A stretch of DNA of 64,000 nt from Flavobacterium sangjuense (GTDB lineage: Bacteria; Bacteroidota; Bacteroidia; Flavobacteriales; Flavobacteriaceae), in the NCBI RefSeq assembly GCF_004797125.1, contig NZ_CP038810.1:2480001-2544000 (forward strand), given 5' to 3'. Below the pieces are notes generated by a model that was given only the letters and a program-made list of their open reading frames with translations, was not told the DNA's origin and searched no databases. Within the stretch, counting starts at the first letter, position 1. The number at the start of each line of letters is the position of its first letter. A program made the translations under genes and the position numbers. Shown in pieces: positions 43,940 through 51,926 of this stretch.

Positions 43940-46240
43940 ATGAGGATATCAGTAATTGGCGGCGGTCCGGGCGGATTATACTTTTCGATACTAACCAAAA
44001 AAGCAATGCCCGATTGCCAAATTGATGTTTACGAACGTAACAAAGCAGATGACAGTTTCGGGTTTGGAGTCGTGTTTTCAGATGAAACTTTAGGCGAATT
44101 TCTTTCCCGAGATTTAAAATCCTATGAATTAATCAGAAGCAATTTTGCCTATTGGGATGACATCATCATTGCCCGAGACGGACAAACCGTAAGCATCGCC
44201 GGAAACGGATTTTGTGGTTGTTCCCGAAAAAAATTATTGCAATTATTACAACAACGATGCACAGAGGAAGGCGTAAATCTTCATTTCGAGCAAAATATAG
44301 ATGATGTTTCCCAATTCAAAGATGCTGATATTATTGTGGCTTGCGATGGAATTGGAAGTACAATCCGGACACAATTTGCCAATGACTTCGGAACCAAAAT
44401 TTCATTAAAGAAGAACCGCTTCGTCTGGCTTGGATCAACCAAACCTTTAGATGCTTTTACCTATTTCTTTAGAACAACGCCACACGGAACTATTGTTGCT
44501 CATACTTATCAATACCAACCGGGAATGAGCACGTGGATTTTTGAATGCAGTGATGAAACCTGGCAAAAACATGGATTTGAAGTTACTAATGAAGAAGATA
44601 CAATTGCCAAAATATCCGAAATATTCAAAGAAGAATTGGATGGTCACGGCTTAATCACAAACAAATCACATTGGCGCCAGTTTCCGCATGTTACGAATGA
44701 AAAATGGTATCACAATAACATAGTTCTTTTAGGAGATGCCAAAGCCACAGCCCACTACTCTATTGGTTCGGGAACCAAATTGGCTATGGATTCTGCCATA
44801 GGTTTATCAGATGCTGTGATTGCCAATCCGACCAATGTACAGGCAGCTTTTGAACAATACGACAAAACCCGAAGAAACACAGTTGAAATGATTCAGCATG
44901 CCGCTTTGGTTTCGCTAGACTGGTTTGAAAATATGAACAGAAACAACCAGCATCCGTTTTATCAATTCGCTTTTGGATGCATGACAAGAGCGAAGAAAGT
45001 CACATATGAAAACCTTCGCTTACGCGATAAATCGTTTACGGATAAAGTGCTGAGCGAATTTAACAGTAACCATATTCCTCCGGCTTTTACCAAATTTAAA
45101 CTGCGAGATTTAGAACTCTCAAACCGAATTGTAATGTCACCAATGGGACAATATTCAGCCGAAAACGGATTGATCAACGATTGGCATTTGGTGCATTATG
45201 GAAGTCGGGCAACAGGCGGTGTCGGGTTGATTATAACCGAGATGACAGCGGTTTCAGAAACAGGACGTATTACTTTAGGTTGTGCCGGAATATATACTGA
45301 AAAACAAATGCTTAAATGGAAATCAATTATAGATTTTATTCATAAAAATACGCAAACAAAAATCGGAATTCAACTTGGTCATTCAGGTCGAAAAGGTGCG
45401 TCAAAAAAACCTTGGGAAACCGAACCAATTCACCCGAGCGATAGCGAACTGGCGAAGCAAAATCCATGGGAATTGATTTCAGCATCTACAATAGCTTTTA
45501 ATGAAAATTATGCTATGCCAAAAGCAATGTCTTTAGCAGATATGGATTTGGTTACATCTCAATTTGTTCAGGCAACAAAAAATGCAGACGAAGCCGGTTT
45601 TGATATGATAGAATTACAGGCACATCACGGATTTTTGTTAGCCTCTTTCCTATCGCCTTTCACGAATGTCAGAACGGATGAATTTGGCGGAGGTATCGAA
45701 AACAGATTGAAATTCCCGTTACGCGTTTTCAACGAAATGCGAAATGCATTTCCAAAAGACAAACCAATGTCGGTTAGAATATCCGCAACTGATTGGGCGG
45801 AAAACGGCATTTCAGAAGAAGATGTCTTGACCATTGCTACTGCGTTTAAAAATGCCGGTGCCGATATCATCAATGTTTCAACCGGAAATACCGTAGCAAA
45901 TCAGAAACCACAAACGGGAAGAATGTGGCAAACACCATTCTCGGATTTGGTTCGGAATACAATTCATGTTCCAACCATTACAACGGGTTACATTCAGGAC
46001 ATTGATCAAATCAATACCATCATTCTGAATGGCAGAGCTGATTTAGTCGCATTGGGAAGACCATTGTTGGCTGATGCCAATTTTGTTAGAAATGCGCAGG
46101 CTTACGAACAATTTCAAACGGATGATATTCCAAATCAATACAAAATGGGAAGTTCTCATTTGTATCCGTTAAAAGCTGCCGAAAGAAAGCAAACGGAAAG
46201 CATGAAAATAGCATTGAAACCGAAGAGTAATAAGAAATAG
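43940..46240 (+). CDS. fused FAD monooxygenase / old-yellow-enzyme, aryl-CoA 5-hydroxylase family
   Basis: A 766-residue fusion. The N-terminal half (1-375) is a group A FAD monooxygenase: VIGGGPGGLYFSIL (4-17) binds ADP-ribose and LLGDAKATAHYSIGSGTKLA (near 269) is the FAD/ring motif. That motif is typical of salicylyl-CoA 5-hydroxylases and 2-aminobenzoyl-CoA monooxygenase/reductases. The C-terminal half (385-750) is an NADH:flavin oxidoreductase barrel (LSNRIVMSPMGQYSAENG, IGIQLGHSGRKGA, LQAHHGFLLASFLSP). Both halves look intact. Known relatives hydroxylate C5 of salicyl-CoA or anthraniloyl-CoA; in some, the second half reduces the ring. A dioxygenase in the same operon suggests an aromatic product here. 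Confidence 0.9.
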   Translation: MRISVIGGGPGGLYFSILTKKAMPDCQIDVYERNKADDSFGFGVVFSDETLGEFLSRDLKSYELIRSNFAYWDDIIIARDGQTVSIAGNGFCGCSRKKLLQLLQQRCTEEGVNLHFEQNIDDVSQFKDADIIVACDGIGSTIRTQFANDFGTKISLKKNRFVWLGSTKPLDAFTYFFRTTPHGTIVAHTYQYQPGMSTWIFECSDETWQKHGFEVTNEEDTIAKISEIFKEELDGHGLITNKSHWRQFPHVTNEKWYHNNIVLLGDAKATAHYSIGSGTKLAMDSAIGLSDAVIANPTNVQAAFEQYDKTRRNTVEMIQHAALVSLDWFENMNRNNQHPFYQFAFGCMTRAKKVTYENLRLRDKSFTDKVLSEFNSNHIPPAFTKFKLRDLELSNRIVMSPMGQYSAENGLINDWHLVHYGSRATGGVGLIITEMTAVSETGRITLGCAGIYTEKQMLKWKSIIDFIHKNTQTKIGIQLGHSGRKGASKKPWETEPIHPSDSELAKQNPWELISASTIAFNENYAMPKAMSLADMDLVTSQFVQATKNADEAGFDMIELQAHHGFLLASFLSPFTNVRTDEFGGGIENRLKFPLRVFNEMRNAFPKDKPMSVRISATDWAENGISEEDVLTIATAFKNAGADIINVSTGNTVANQKPQTGRMWQTPFSDLVRNTIHVPTITTGYIQDIDQINTIILNGRADLVALGRPLLADANFVRNAQAYEQFQTDDIPNQYKMGSSHLYPLKAAERKQTESMKIALKPKSNKK

Positions 46241-46250
46241 ATTAAAATCA

Positions 46251-46282
46251 AAACTTTGTGACTTTGCATCTTTGCGAGAAAT
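46251..46282. repeat. CTTTGTGACTTTGC-type dispersed repeat, copy 1
   Basis: AAACTTTGTGACTTTGCATC followed by TTTGCGAGAAAT. Related degenerate copies lie at 47901-47924 and 50956-50986, always between genes of the operon. The CTTTGCG unit is internally repeated. Confidence 0.7.
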
Positions 46283-46291
46283 AATTAAACC

Positions 46292-47875
46292 ATGAAACAT
46301 TACGCAGACAATTTCGCTCACGAACATTTACCAAGCCCAGACTTGCAGCCTGATTATGTTTTTCTGGATTTGCCTCAGTTCAATCGTCCGGAAATGATGA
46401 ATTGTGTTGACAAATTATTAGACAATCATATCAAAGAAGGTCATGGCAATAATCCTTGCATTCGAACATTTGAAACGACATGGACATACAATGATTTATA
46501 CGAAAAAGCCAATCAGCTTGCTCATGTTTTAGTGGATGATTTGGGATTGGTTTCCGGAAATCGTGTGTTGATTCGTTCTGCTAACAACCCAATGATGGTA
46601 GCTTGTTGGTTTGCCATTTTAAAAACTGGTGGAATTGTCGTTTCAACTATGCCTCTGCTTCGTTCCAAAGAACTAACTACGATTATTGATTGCGCCGAAA
46701 TCTCACACGCTCTGTGCGATAAAGCTTTGCAGGATGAAATGAATTTAGTTAAATCAGACTTCCTGAAAAGTACTTGTTTCTATGATGAATTAGAAACATT
46801 AATGCAATCTAAAGCAAAGACATTCACCAATTACCATTCAAAATCAGATAGTGTTGCGTTAATCGGATTCACTTCAGGAACTACAGGCTTACCAAAAATG
46901 ACCTCGCATTATCACAAAGACATTCTAAATATTTGCGAAGCATTTCCGCCCTATTCATTACAACCAACACAAAAAGACATTTTCACCGGAAGCCCACCAT
47001 TAGGATTTACTTTCGGTTTGGGTGGATTGGTTTTGTTTCCGATGTATTTTGGAGCATCCACGTTTCTTATAGAAAAACCAACACCCGAAATGCTGTTACA
47101 GGCCATTCAGGAACATAAAATTACAATTTGCTTTACGGCGCCAACAGCTTGGCGCGTGATAACTTCTAAAGTAACCGACTTTGATATTTCGAGCTTACGC
47201 AAATGTGTTTCTGCTGGCGAAACCTTACCGTTAAAAGTTTGGCAGGATTGGTACGATGCCACAGGACTGAAAATCATCGACGGAATTGGCGCAACCGAAA
47301 TGCTGCATATTTTTATTTCTTCTAATACCGAAAATATGAAACCCGGAGCAACCGGACTTGCCATTACTGGATATGAAGCCAAAATTATTGATGCAAACGG
47401 GAATGAATTGCCAAAAAATGAACCCGGAAGATTAGTCGTTCGTGGCATCACAGGCTGCAAATATTTAAATAGAATTGAAAAGCAAAAACAATACGTCGAA
47501 AACGGTTGGAATGTTACCGGAGATATTTTCCGTCAGGACGAAGATGGCTATTTTTGGTTTGTAGCGCGTGGCGATGACATGATAATTTCTTCGGGCTATA
47601 ACATAGCGGCGATTGAAGTAGAAAGCGTACTTTTAACTCACGAAGATATACTGGAATGTGCTGTGGTTGGTTTGCCCGATGAAGAACGCGGAATGCTGGT
47701 TTGTGCGCATATTGTACTCAAAGAAAAAAGTAAAGCTACAGATAATATGAAAAACCATATTCAACACTGGTTCAAGGAAGTAGCTGCGCCGTATAAATAT
47801 CCTAGAGTAATTTATTTTACAGAAGCACTGCCCAAAACCGAAACCGGAAAAATACAACGATTTAAATTGAAATAA
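46292..47875 (+). CDS. aryl-CoA ligase (benzoate/2-aminobenzoate-CoA ligase-like)
   Basis: A 527-residue ANL-superfamily adenylating enzyme. The phosphate loop is IGFTSGTTGLPKMTSHYHK (about 191-209), an IDGIGATEMLHIFIS segment (near 329) follows the aryl-CoA-ligase pattern, and the hinge and acylation motifs are TGDIFRQDEDGYFWFVARGD (near 409) and LPKTETGKIQRFKL (C-terminus, catalytic Lys). The closest resemblance is to the benzoate/2-aminobenzoate-CoA ligase group and not to acetyl- or long-chain ligases. With the aryl-CoA hydroxylase just upstream, the likely substrate is salicylate or anthranilate. It makes the CoA thioester that primes the pathway. Confidence 0.9.
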   Translation: MKHYADNFAHEHLPSPDLQPDYVFLDLPQFNRPEMMNCVDKLLDNHIKEGHGNNPCIRTFETTWTYNDLYEKANQLAHVLVDDLGLVSGNRVLIRSANNPMMVACWFAILKTGGIVVSTMPLLRSKELTTIIDCAEISHALCDKALQDEMNLVKSDFLKSTCFYDELETLMQSKAKTFTNYHSKSDSVALIGFTSGTTGLPKMTSHYHKDILNICEAFPPYSLQPTQKDIFTGSPPLGFTFGLGGLVLFPMYFGASTFLIEKPTPEMLLQAIQEHKITICFTAPTAWRVITSKVTDFDISSLRKCVSAGETLPLKVWQDWYDATGLKIIDGIGATEMLHIFISSNTENMKPGATGLAITGYEAKIIDANGNELPKNEPGRLVVRGITGCKYLNRIEKQKQYVENGWNVTGDIFRQDEDGYFWFVARGDDMIISSGYNIAAIEVESVLLTHEDILECAVVGLPDEERGMLVCAHIVLKEKSKATDNMKNHIQHWFKEVAAPYKYPRVIYFTEALPKTETGKIQRFKLK

Positions 47876-47900
47876 GTAGTGAAATAGCGCATTAAGATTA

Positions 47901-47924
47901 AAATCTTTGCGAACTTTGTGTAAC
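47901..47924. repeat. CTTTGTG-type dispersed repeat, copy 2
   Basis: AAATCTTTGCGAACTTTGTG followed by TAAC is a degenerate and rearranged copy of the element at 46251, in the 82-bp gap before the thioesterase gene. Confidence 0.55.
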
Positions 47925-47957
47925 TAATTTTGACCTTTAAGAATAAAAAAATAGCAA

Positions 47958-48380
47958 ATGAATAACCCTTTTATAAAAACCGAAAAAATCCGTTTCAAAC
48001 ATGTTGATTATGCGGGGATTGTTTTCTATCCGCGTTTCTTAGAAATGCTCAACGACTTGGTTGAAGATTGGTTTGAAGAAGCGCTGGACCGACCATTTTC
48101 AAAAATCCATGAAACGAACGGAATTCCGACAGTAGATTTAAAAGTACAATTCAAAAAAGCAGCACGATTGGGTGAAACATTAACCAAAAAACTTTGGGTA
48201 ATAAACCTTGGTGGTGCTTCTGTAAATTGCGGTTTCCGTTTTGAAGATGAACAGGGAAAAACCTGTTTGGAAGGAGAAGTAACCTTGGTAAACGTAGCCA
48301 TAGCTGAAAACAGAAATGACATCAAAGCGGAAGCTTTTAATGACGATATGAAAGCAAAGATTTCATCATTTATAATTTAA
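47958..48380 (+). CDS. 4HBT-family acyl-CoA thioesterase
   Basis: A 140-residue hotdog-fold thioesterase. HVDYAGIVFYPRFLEMLND (15-33) carries the catalytic Asp17 of the Pseudomonas-type 4-hydroxybenzoyl-CoA thioesterase group. The rest has a long central helix (LVEDWFEEAL) and strands such as VDLKVQFKKAARLGETL. In the pathway it would release the free hydroxylated acid (gentisate or 5-hydroxyanthranilate) from its CoA ester after hydroxylation, so that a ring-cleaving dioxygenase can act on it. The role is inferred from operon position; the family is clear. Confidence 0.9.
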   Translation: MNNPFIKTEKIRFKHVDYAGIVFYPRFLEMLNDLVEDWFEEALDRPFSKIHETNGIPTVDLKVQFKKAARLGETLTKKLWVINLGGASVNCGFRFEDEQGKTCLEGEVTLVNVAIAENRNDIKAEAFNDDMKAKISSFII

Positions 48381-48391
48381 AATTGTCTAAC

Positions 48392-48415
48392 GACCTGTTC
48401 GCTATCGCTCGGGTC
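48392..48415. repeat. GC-rich hairpin element before the nitrilase gene
   Basis: GACCTG-(TTCGCTATCGCT)-CGGGTC forms a 6-bp stem in otherwise AT-rich sequence and resembles other short flavobacterial intergenic repeats (compare 32779-32790). It is too weak to be a terminator within the operon. Confidence 0.5.
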
Positions 48416-48436
48416 AGAATTTAAAATAATTTTCGA

Positions 48437-49417
48437 ATGGAGTTCAAAAAATTCAAAGCCGCAGCCGTACAAACATCACCCGTTTTTATTAATGTAGAAA
48501 AAACGATTGACAAAGCGATTTCATTCGTAAAAGAAGCCACTGCAAACGGAGCTAATTTGGTTGCGTTTCCGGAAGTTTTTGTGGCTGGTTATCCGTATTG
48601 GAATTGGATTATGACTCCGGTTCAGGGAAGCAAATGGTACGAGCAATTGTATAAATCATCAGTAAAAGTCGATGATGCCGTAATGCAGCCATTATATCAG
48701 GCGGCAAAAAATCACAATTGTCACATCGTTATCGGAATCAATGAACGAGGCGATAGTTATGGCGAAATATACAACACCAATTTAATCATAGACAATAACG
48801 GAAAACTTATTGGCAAACACAGAAAACTGGTGCCAACCTGGGCAGAAAAACTGACATGGACAAGCGGTGACGGTTCTTCTCTAAAAGTGTATAATACTGA
48901 AATTGGCCCAATAGGAACTTTGGCTTGTGGCGAAAACACAAATACACTAGCACGTTTTACCTTGTTATCGCAAGGCGAATTGATTCATATTGCTAATTAT
49001 ATTTCACTTCCTGTTGCGCCACCAGATTATGATATGGCGGAAGCGATAAAAATCCGCGCTGCCGCACATTCATTCGAAGGTAAATTGTTTACAATCGTTT
49101 CGTGTTCAACGATATCCAAAGAAATTATGGAAGCTTTAAAACCTGACGTTCCAAATGTAGAAGAATTATTGACCAGAAAGAATTCTGCTTTCTCAGGAAT
49201 CATTGGTCCAAATGGCGCTGTCGTTGGGCAACCTTTAATTGATGACGAAGGAATTGTTTACGCCAATATTGATTTGGAAAAATGTATTCAGCCAAAACAA
49301 ATGCACGACATTCTTGGCCATTACAACCGCTTTGATATTTTTGATTTGCGGGTAAATACAGCTCCAACAAGAAAGATTACTTTTATAGACAATCACGAAG
49401 AATTTAATAAAAGATAA
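48437..49417 (+). CDS. nitrilase-superfamily C-N hydrolase
   Basis: A 326-residue hydrolase with the full Glu-Lys-Cys triad: Glu46 in VAFPEVFVAGYP, Lys130 in GKHRKLVPTWAEK, and Cys164 in LACGENTNTLARFTL. The CGENTN sequence is that of branch 1 nitrilases (aliphatic, arylacetonitrile and cyanide-type enzymes). Branch 1 members may release ammonia from nitriles, but some also hydrolyse amides. In this operon no nitrile source is obvious, so either an aromatic nitrile is an entry substrate, or the enzyme cleaves an amide such as maleamate formed after ring cleavage of an amino-substituted ring (see findings). Confidence 0.9.
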   Translation: MEFKKFKAAAVQTSPVFINVEKTIDKAISFVKEATANGANLVAFPEVFVAGYPYWNWIMTPVQGSKWYEQLYKSSVKVDDAVMQPLYQAAKNHNCHIVIGINERGDSYGEIYNTNLIIDNNGKLIGKHRKLVPTWAEKLTWTSGDGSSLKVYNTEIGPIGTLACGENTNTLARFTLLSQGELIHIANYISLPVAPPDYDMAEAIKIRAAAHSFEGKLFTIVSCSTISKEIMEALKPDVPNVEELLTRKNSAFSGIIGPNGAVVGQPLIDDEGIVYANIDLEKCIQPKQMHDILGHYNRFDIFDLRVNTAPTRKITFIDNHEEFNKR

Positions 49418-49418
49418 G

Positions 49419-49811
49419 ATGAAACCTTTATTACTCTTTGCATTTATATTGTTACTTTTCCAATCCTGTGGGACAATGGAAAAAAACGACCGTATTTCCA
49501 GACGACACGATTTTTTCAATCGATATACATCCCAAAGAGCATTGAAAGCCACATCCAATTGGAAAATGGGAGATGACATATTGATTTTGAGAAAAAACAA
49601 TACCTTCAGATATTATTCTAAAGTATTTGGATTGGTCAATTCCGGTTATTATACGGGTAGTTACAAATCAGAGAATAATGTAATTTCATTTAAATTCCAT
49701 AAAAATTATAAGCCCGCATTTTTCGAAAGTGACACATTACTGGTTGAACAAAAAGACGGCTTTTTTATATTAAAATGTAAAAAAACCAATAACTATTTAG
49801 TTATTAATTAA
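49419..49811 (+). CDS. small lipoprotein within the catabolic operon (130 aa)
   Basis: A 130-residue protein with a signal peptide and lipobox (LLFQSCG, Cys17). The mature part is basic and rich in Tyr, Phe and Asn. FRYYSKVFGLVNSGYYTGSY and a beta-hairpin-like C-terminus suggest a small, single beta domain. It starts one base after the nitrilase stop and ends 12 bases before the dioxygenase gene, so it is co-transcribed. It is not a known catabolic protein. Similar small lipoproteins are common in flavobacteria; a role in envelope binding of a substrate is only speculation. Confidence 0.78.
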   Translation: MKPLLLFAFILLLFQSCGTMEKNDRISRRHDFFNRYTSQRALKATSNWKMGDDILILRKNNTFRYYSKVFGLVNSGYYTGSYKSENNVISFKFHKNYKPAFFESDTLLVEQKDGFFILKCKKTNNYLVIN

Positions 49812-49823
49812 ACAGATTGCAAT

Positions 49824-50933
49824 ATGAACGAAAACCATTCAGACGACCAAATTGGTAGAGCACGTGTTCAGGATTCGCCCGAATTATTAGCCTATTACAA
49901 AGAACTCGAAACACTTGGCGCTGGTGCCTTATGGACCGTTGCCAACGATATTGAACCATGGGAACCAAGAAGTTCATCGGTTGCTATGCTGTGGAAATAT
50001 GAAAGCTTACGCGACTTAGTTTTAAAATCATCCGAATTAGTTACACCTGAACAAGCTGGACGAAGAGTAGTTTATTTGGTAAACGACAAACGAAAAGATG
50101 TTTCTGCAGCTGTTGGCTGGTTATACACCGGAATTCAGGTTACACGTCCGGGTGAAAGCACTTCGGCTCACCGACACAAAGCTTCTGCCTTGCGTTTTAT
50201 CATGGAAGGCGAAGGCGGTTACACTGTTGTGGATGGGAATAAAATTACATTTGAAGTAAATGATTTTGTGATTACACCTAATTCAACCTGGCACGAACAC
50301 GGCGTTGATACGAATGGCAAAACCTGTATTTGGCAGGATGGTCTGGATATTCCGTTAGTGAATGCTTTGGAAGCCAATGATTATGCGGTTTTTGATGGAA
50401 AACAACCTTTAGCAAATGAGGTCAATTTTTCTCCTATAACTTATGGTTGCACAGGATTAATTCCAGCTGATAAGACCTGGGACAAACCGTATTCGCCATT
50501 GTTTAAATATTCCTGGAAAAAAGTTTATCCGGCAATAGTCGAAGCTGCAAAAGTAAATCCTGTAAATCCAATTGATGGAATTCTGATGCAGTATTCCAAT
50601 CCTTCAACTGGCGGACATGTAATGCAAACAATGAGTGCGAGCATGCAATTATTACCTACGGGTTTCAAAGGAAAAGCACACAAACATACAGGTTCTTTTG
50701 TCTATCAATGTGCGAAAGGAAAAGGCTATTCCATTATCAACGGGAAACGTTTTGACTGGAAGGAAAGAGATATTTTCTGCGTTCCATCCTGGGCATGGCA
50801 TGAGCATCACAACGCATCAGATACCGAAGATGCCTGCTTATTTTCGTTCAACGATTTGCCTGTAATTGAAAAACTAGGATTATACCAAGAAAGAGAATTA
50901 GAAGAAAACAACGGATTTCAGAAAATAGAATAA
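49824..50933 (+). CDS. gentisate 1,2-dioxygenase-like bicupin
   Basis: A 369-residue double-cupin extradiol dioxygenase. The first cupin carries the iron ligands, His116 and His118 in TSAHRHKASALRF and His157/His159 in STWHEHGVDTNG. The second cupin retains GKAHKHTGSFVYQC and WAWHEHHNAS. Length and motif order match gentisate 1,2-dioxygenase, which cleaves C1-C2 of 2,5-dihydroxybenzoate to give maleylpyruvate. Homologues acting on 5-substituted salicylates or 5-hydroxyanthranilate share this fold, so the precise substrate is open. Confidence 0.9.
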   Translation: MNENHSDDQIGRARVQDSPELLAYYKELETLGAGALWTVANDIEPWEPRSSSVAMLWKYESLRDLVLKSSELVTPEQAGRRVVYLVNDKRKDVSAAVGWLYTGIQVTRPGESTSAHRHKASALRFIMEGEGGYTVVDGNKITFEVNDFVITPNSTWHEHGVDTNGKTCIWQDGLDIPLVNALEANDYAVFDGKQPLANEVNFSPITYGCTGLIPADKTWDKPYSPLFKYSWKKVYPAIVEAAKVNPVNPIDGILMQYSNPSTGGHVMQTMSASMQLLPTGFKGKAHKHTGSFVYQCAKGKGYSIINGKRFDWKERDIFCVPSWAWHEHHNASDTEDACLFSFNDLPVIEKLGLYQERELEENNGFQKIE

Positions 50934-50955
50934 AGAGATTAGAAAATACAATTTT

Positions 50956-50986
50956 AACTTTACGCCTCTGCGCCTCTGCGAGAAAT
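50956..50986. repeat. CTTTGCG-type dispersed repeat, copy 3
   Basis: AACTTTACGCCTCTGCGCCT followed by CTGCGAGAAAT ends four bases before the start codon of the next gene. It shares the GCGAGAAAT end with copy 1 at 46251. Confidence 0.65.
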
Positions 50987-50990
50987 AAAC

Positions 50991-51902
50991 ATGAAACTAC
51001 TAACATACAAAACACAAGACAGCGACGAACCACGCCTGGGATTTATCCATAATAATCAAATTATCGATATGGAGGATTTTGGTGAAATATCCAATTTCCC
51101 ATTACCGACAACGATGTTGGAATTGATTGATATGGGGTTTGAACTGGTGGAAGAACTTAACGATATGATTGCCGATACTGAACCAGCTTTCTTCGAAGAA
51201 ATCGCTTATGAAATGGACGAAGTGACGTTCCTTGCTCCTATTCCGAAACCAAGAAAGAACATTATAGGTATTGGCTTGAATTATACCGAGCACGTTGCTG
51301 AAAGCGCACGAACCTTAGACACAACCGGAAAGCTTCCTCAAAAACCAATCATCTTTTCAAAGCCTCCAACAACGGTTACGGCTACAAATACCGATATTAT
51401 TAAAAACACCAAACTGACTTCACAATTAGACTGGGAAGTTGAATTGGCTGTGGTTATTGGCAAAAAAGGAAAATATGTTCCCAAAGCTGATGCCATGGAT
51501 TATGTGTTTGGTTATACAGTTATCAATGATATTTCGGCGCGTGATTGCCGCCGTGAAGGTCAATGGATTGTTTCCAAAGGTCAGGATACTTTTGCGCCAA
51601 TGGGACCAATATTGGTCACCAAAGACGAAATCAAAAATCCACACAACCTGAATTTGTCGTTAAAAGTAAACGGCATTGAAAAACAGAACTCGAATACCAA
51701 ATTCCTATTGTTTAACATCAACGATTTGATTGAAGATTTGAGTACGGTTTTTACTTTGGAACCTGGTGATATAATCGCAACCGGAACTCCATCCGGAGTT
51801 GGAGCTGGTCGCAATCCACAGGAATGGTTATATGATGGCGATGTGATTGAAGCCACTGTGGAAGGAATTGGAACCATTGTAAATACTGTAAAAGAAATTT
51901 AG
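50991..51902 (+). CDS. fumarylacetoacetate hydrolase-family protein, probable (maleyl/fumaryl)pyruvate hydrolase
   Basis: A 303-residue FAH-family hydrolase. An N-terminal subdomain precedes the FAH fold (about 85-303). The fold has GIGLNYTEHVAESA (about 93-106), DWEVELAVVIGKKGKYVP with metal-ligand acidic residues (near 145), YTVINDISARDCRR, the Lys/Gln stretch WIVSKGQDTFAPMGP, and GDIIATGTPSGVGAG. Family members hydrolyse 1,3-diketo or 2,4-diketo acids by C-C bond cleavage. After a gentisate-type dioxygenase the expected products are pyruvate and maleate or fumarate. Because the operon also has a maleate isomerase and no maleylpyruvate isomerase, direct hydrolysis of maleylpyruvate is the likelier reaction. 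Confidence 0.9.
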   Translation: MKLLTYKTQDSDEPRLGFIHNNQIIDMEDFGEISNFPLPTTMLELIDMGFELVEELNDMIADTEPAFFEEIAYEMDEVTFLAPIPKPRKNIIGIGLNYTEHVAESARTLDTTGKLPQKPIIFSKPPTTVTATNTDIIKNTKLTSQLDWEVELAVVIGKKGKYVPKADAMDYVFGYTVINDISARDCRREGQWIVSKGQDTFAPMGPILVTKDEIKNPHNLNLSLKVNGIEKQNSNTKFLLFNINDLIEDLSTVFTLEPGDIIATGTPSGVGAGRNPQEWLYDGDVIEATVEGIGTIVNTVKEI

Positions 51903-51926
51903 ATTGCTTCGTGCCTCGCAATGACA
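51901..51926. repeat. 26-bp GCTTCGTGCCTCGCAATGAC repeat, copy 1
   Basis: An exact inverted copy is at 53878-53903. The element overlaps the last two bases of the FAH-family stop codon and supplies the ATG at 51921, one of two candidate start codons of the methyltransferase gene. Confidence 0.9.

Noticed and set aside
46933..47118. Short frames overlapping the aryl-CoA ligase and dioxygenase genes
   Set aside because: They lie entirely within well-supported coding sequence in another frame, with no start context or domain.
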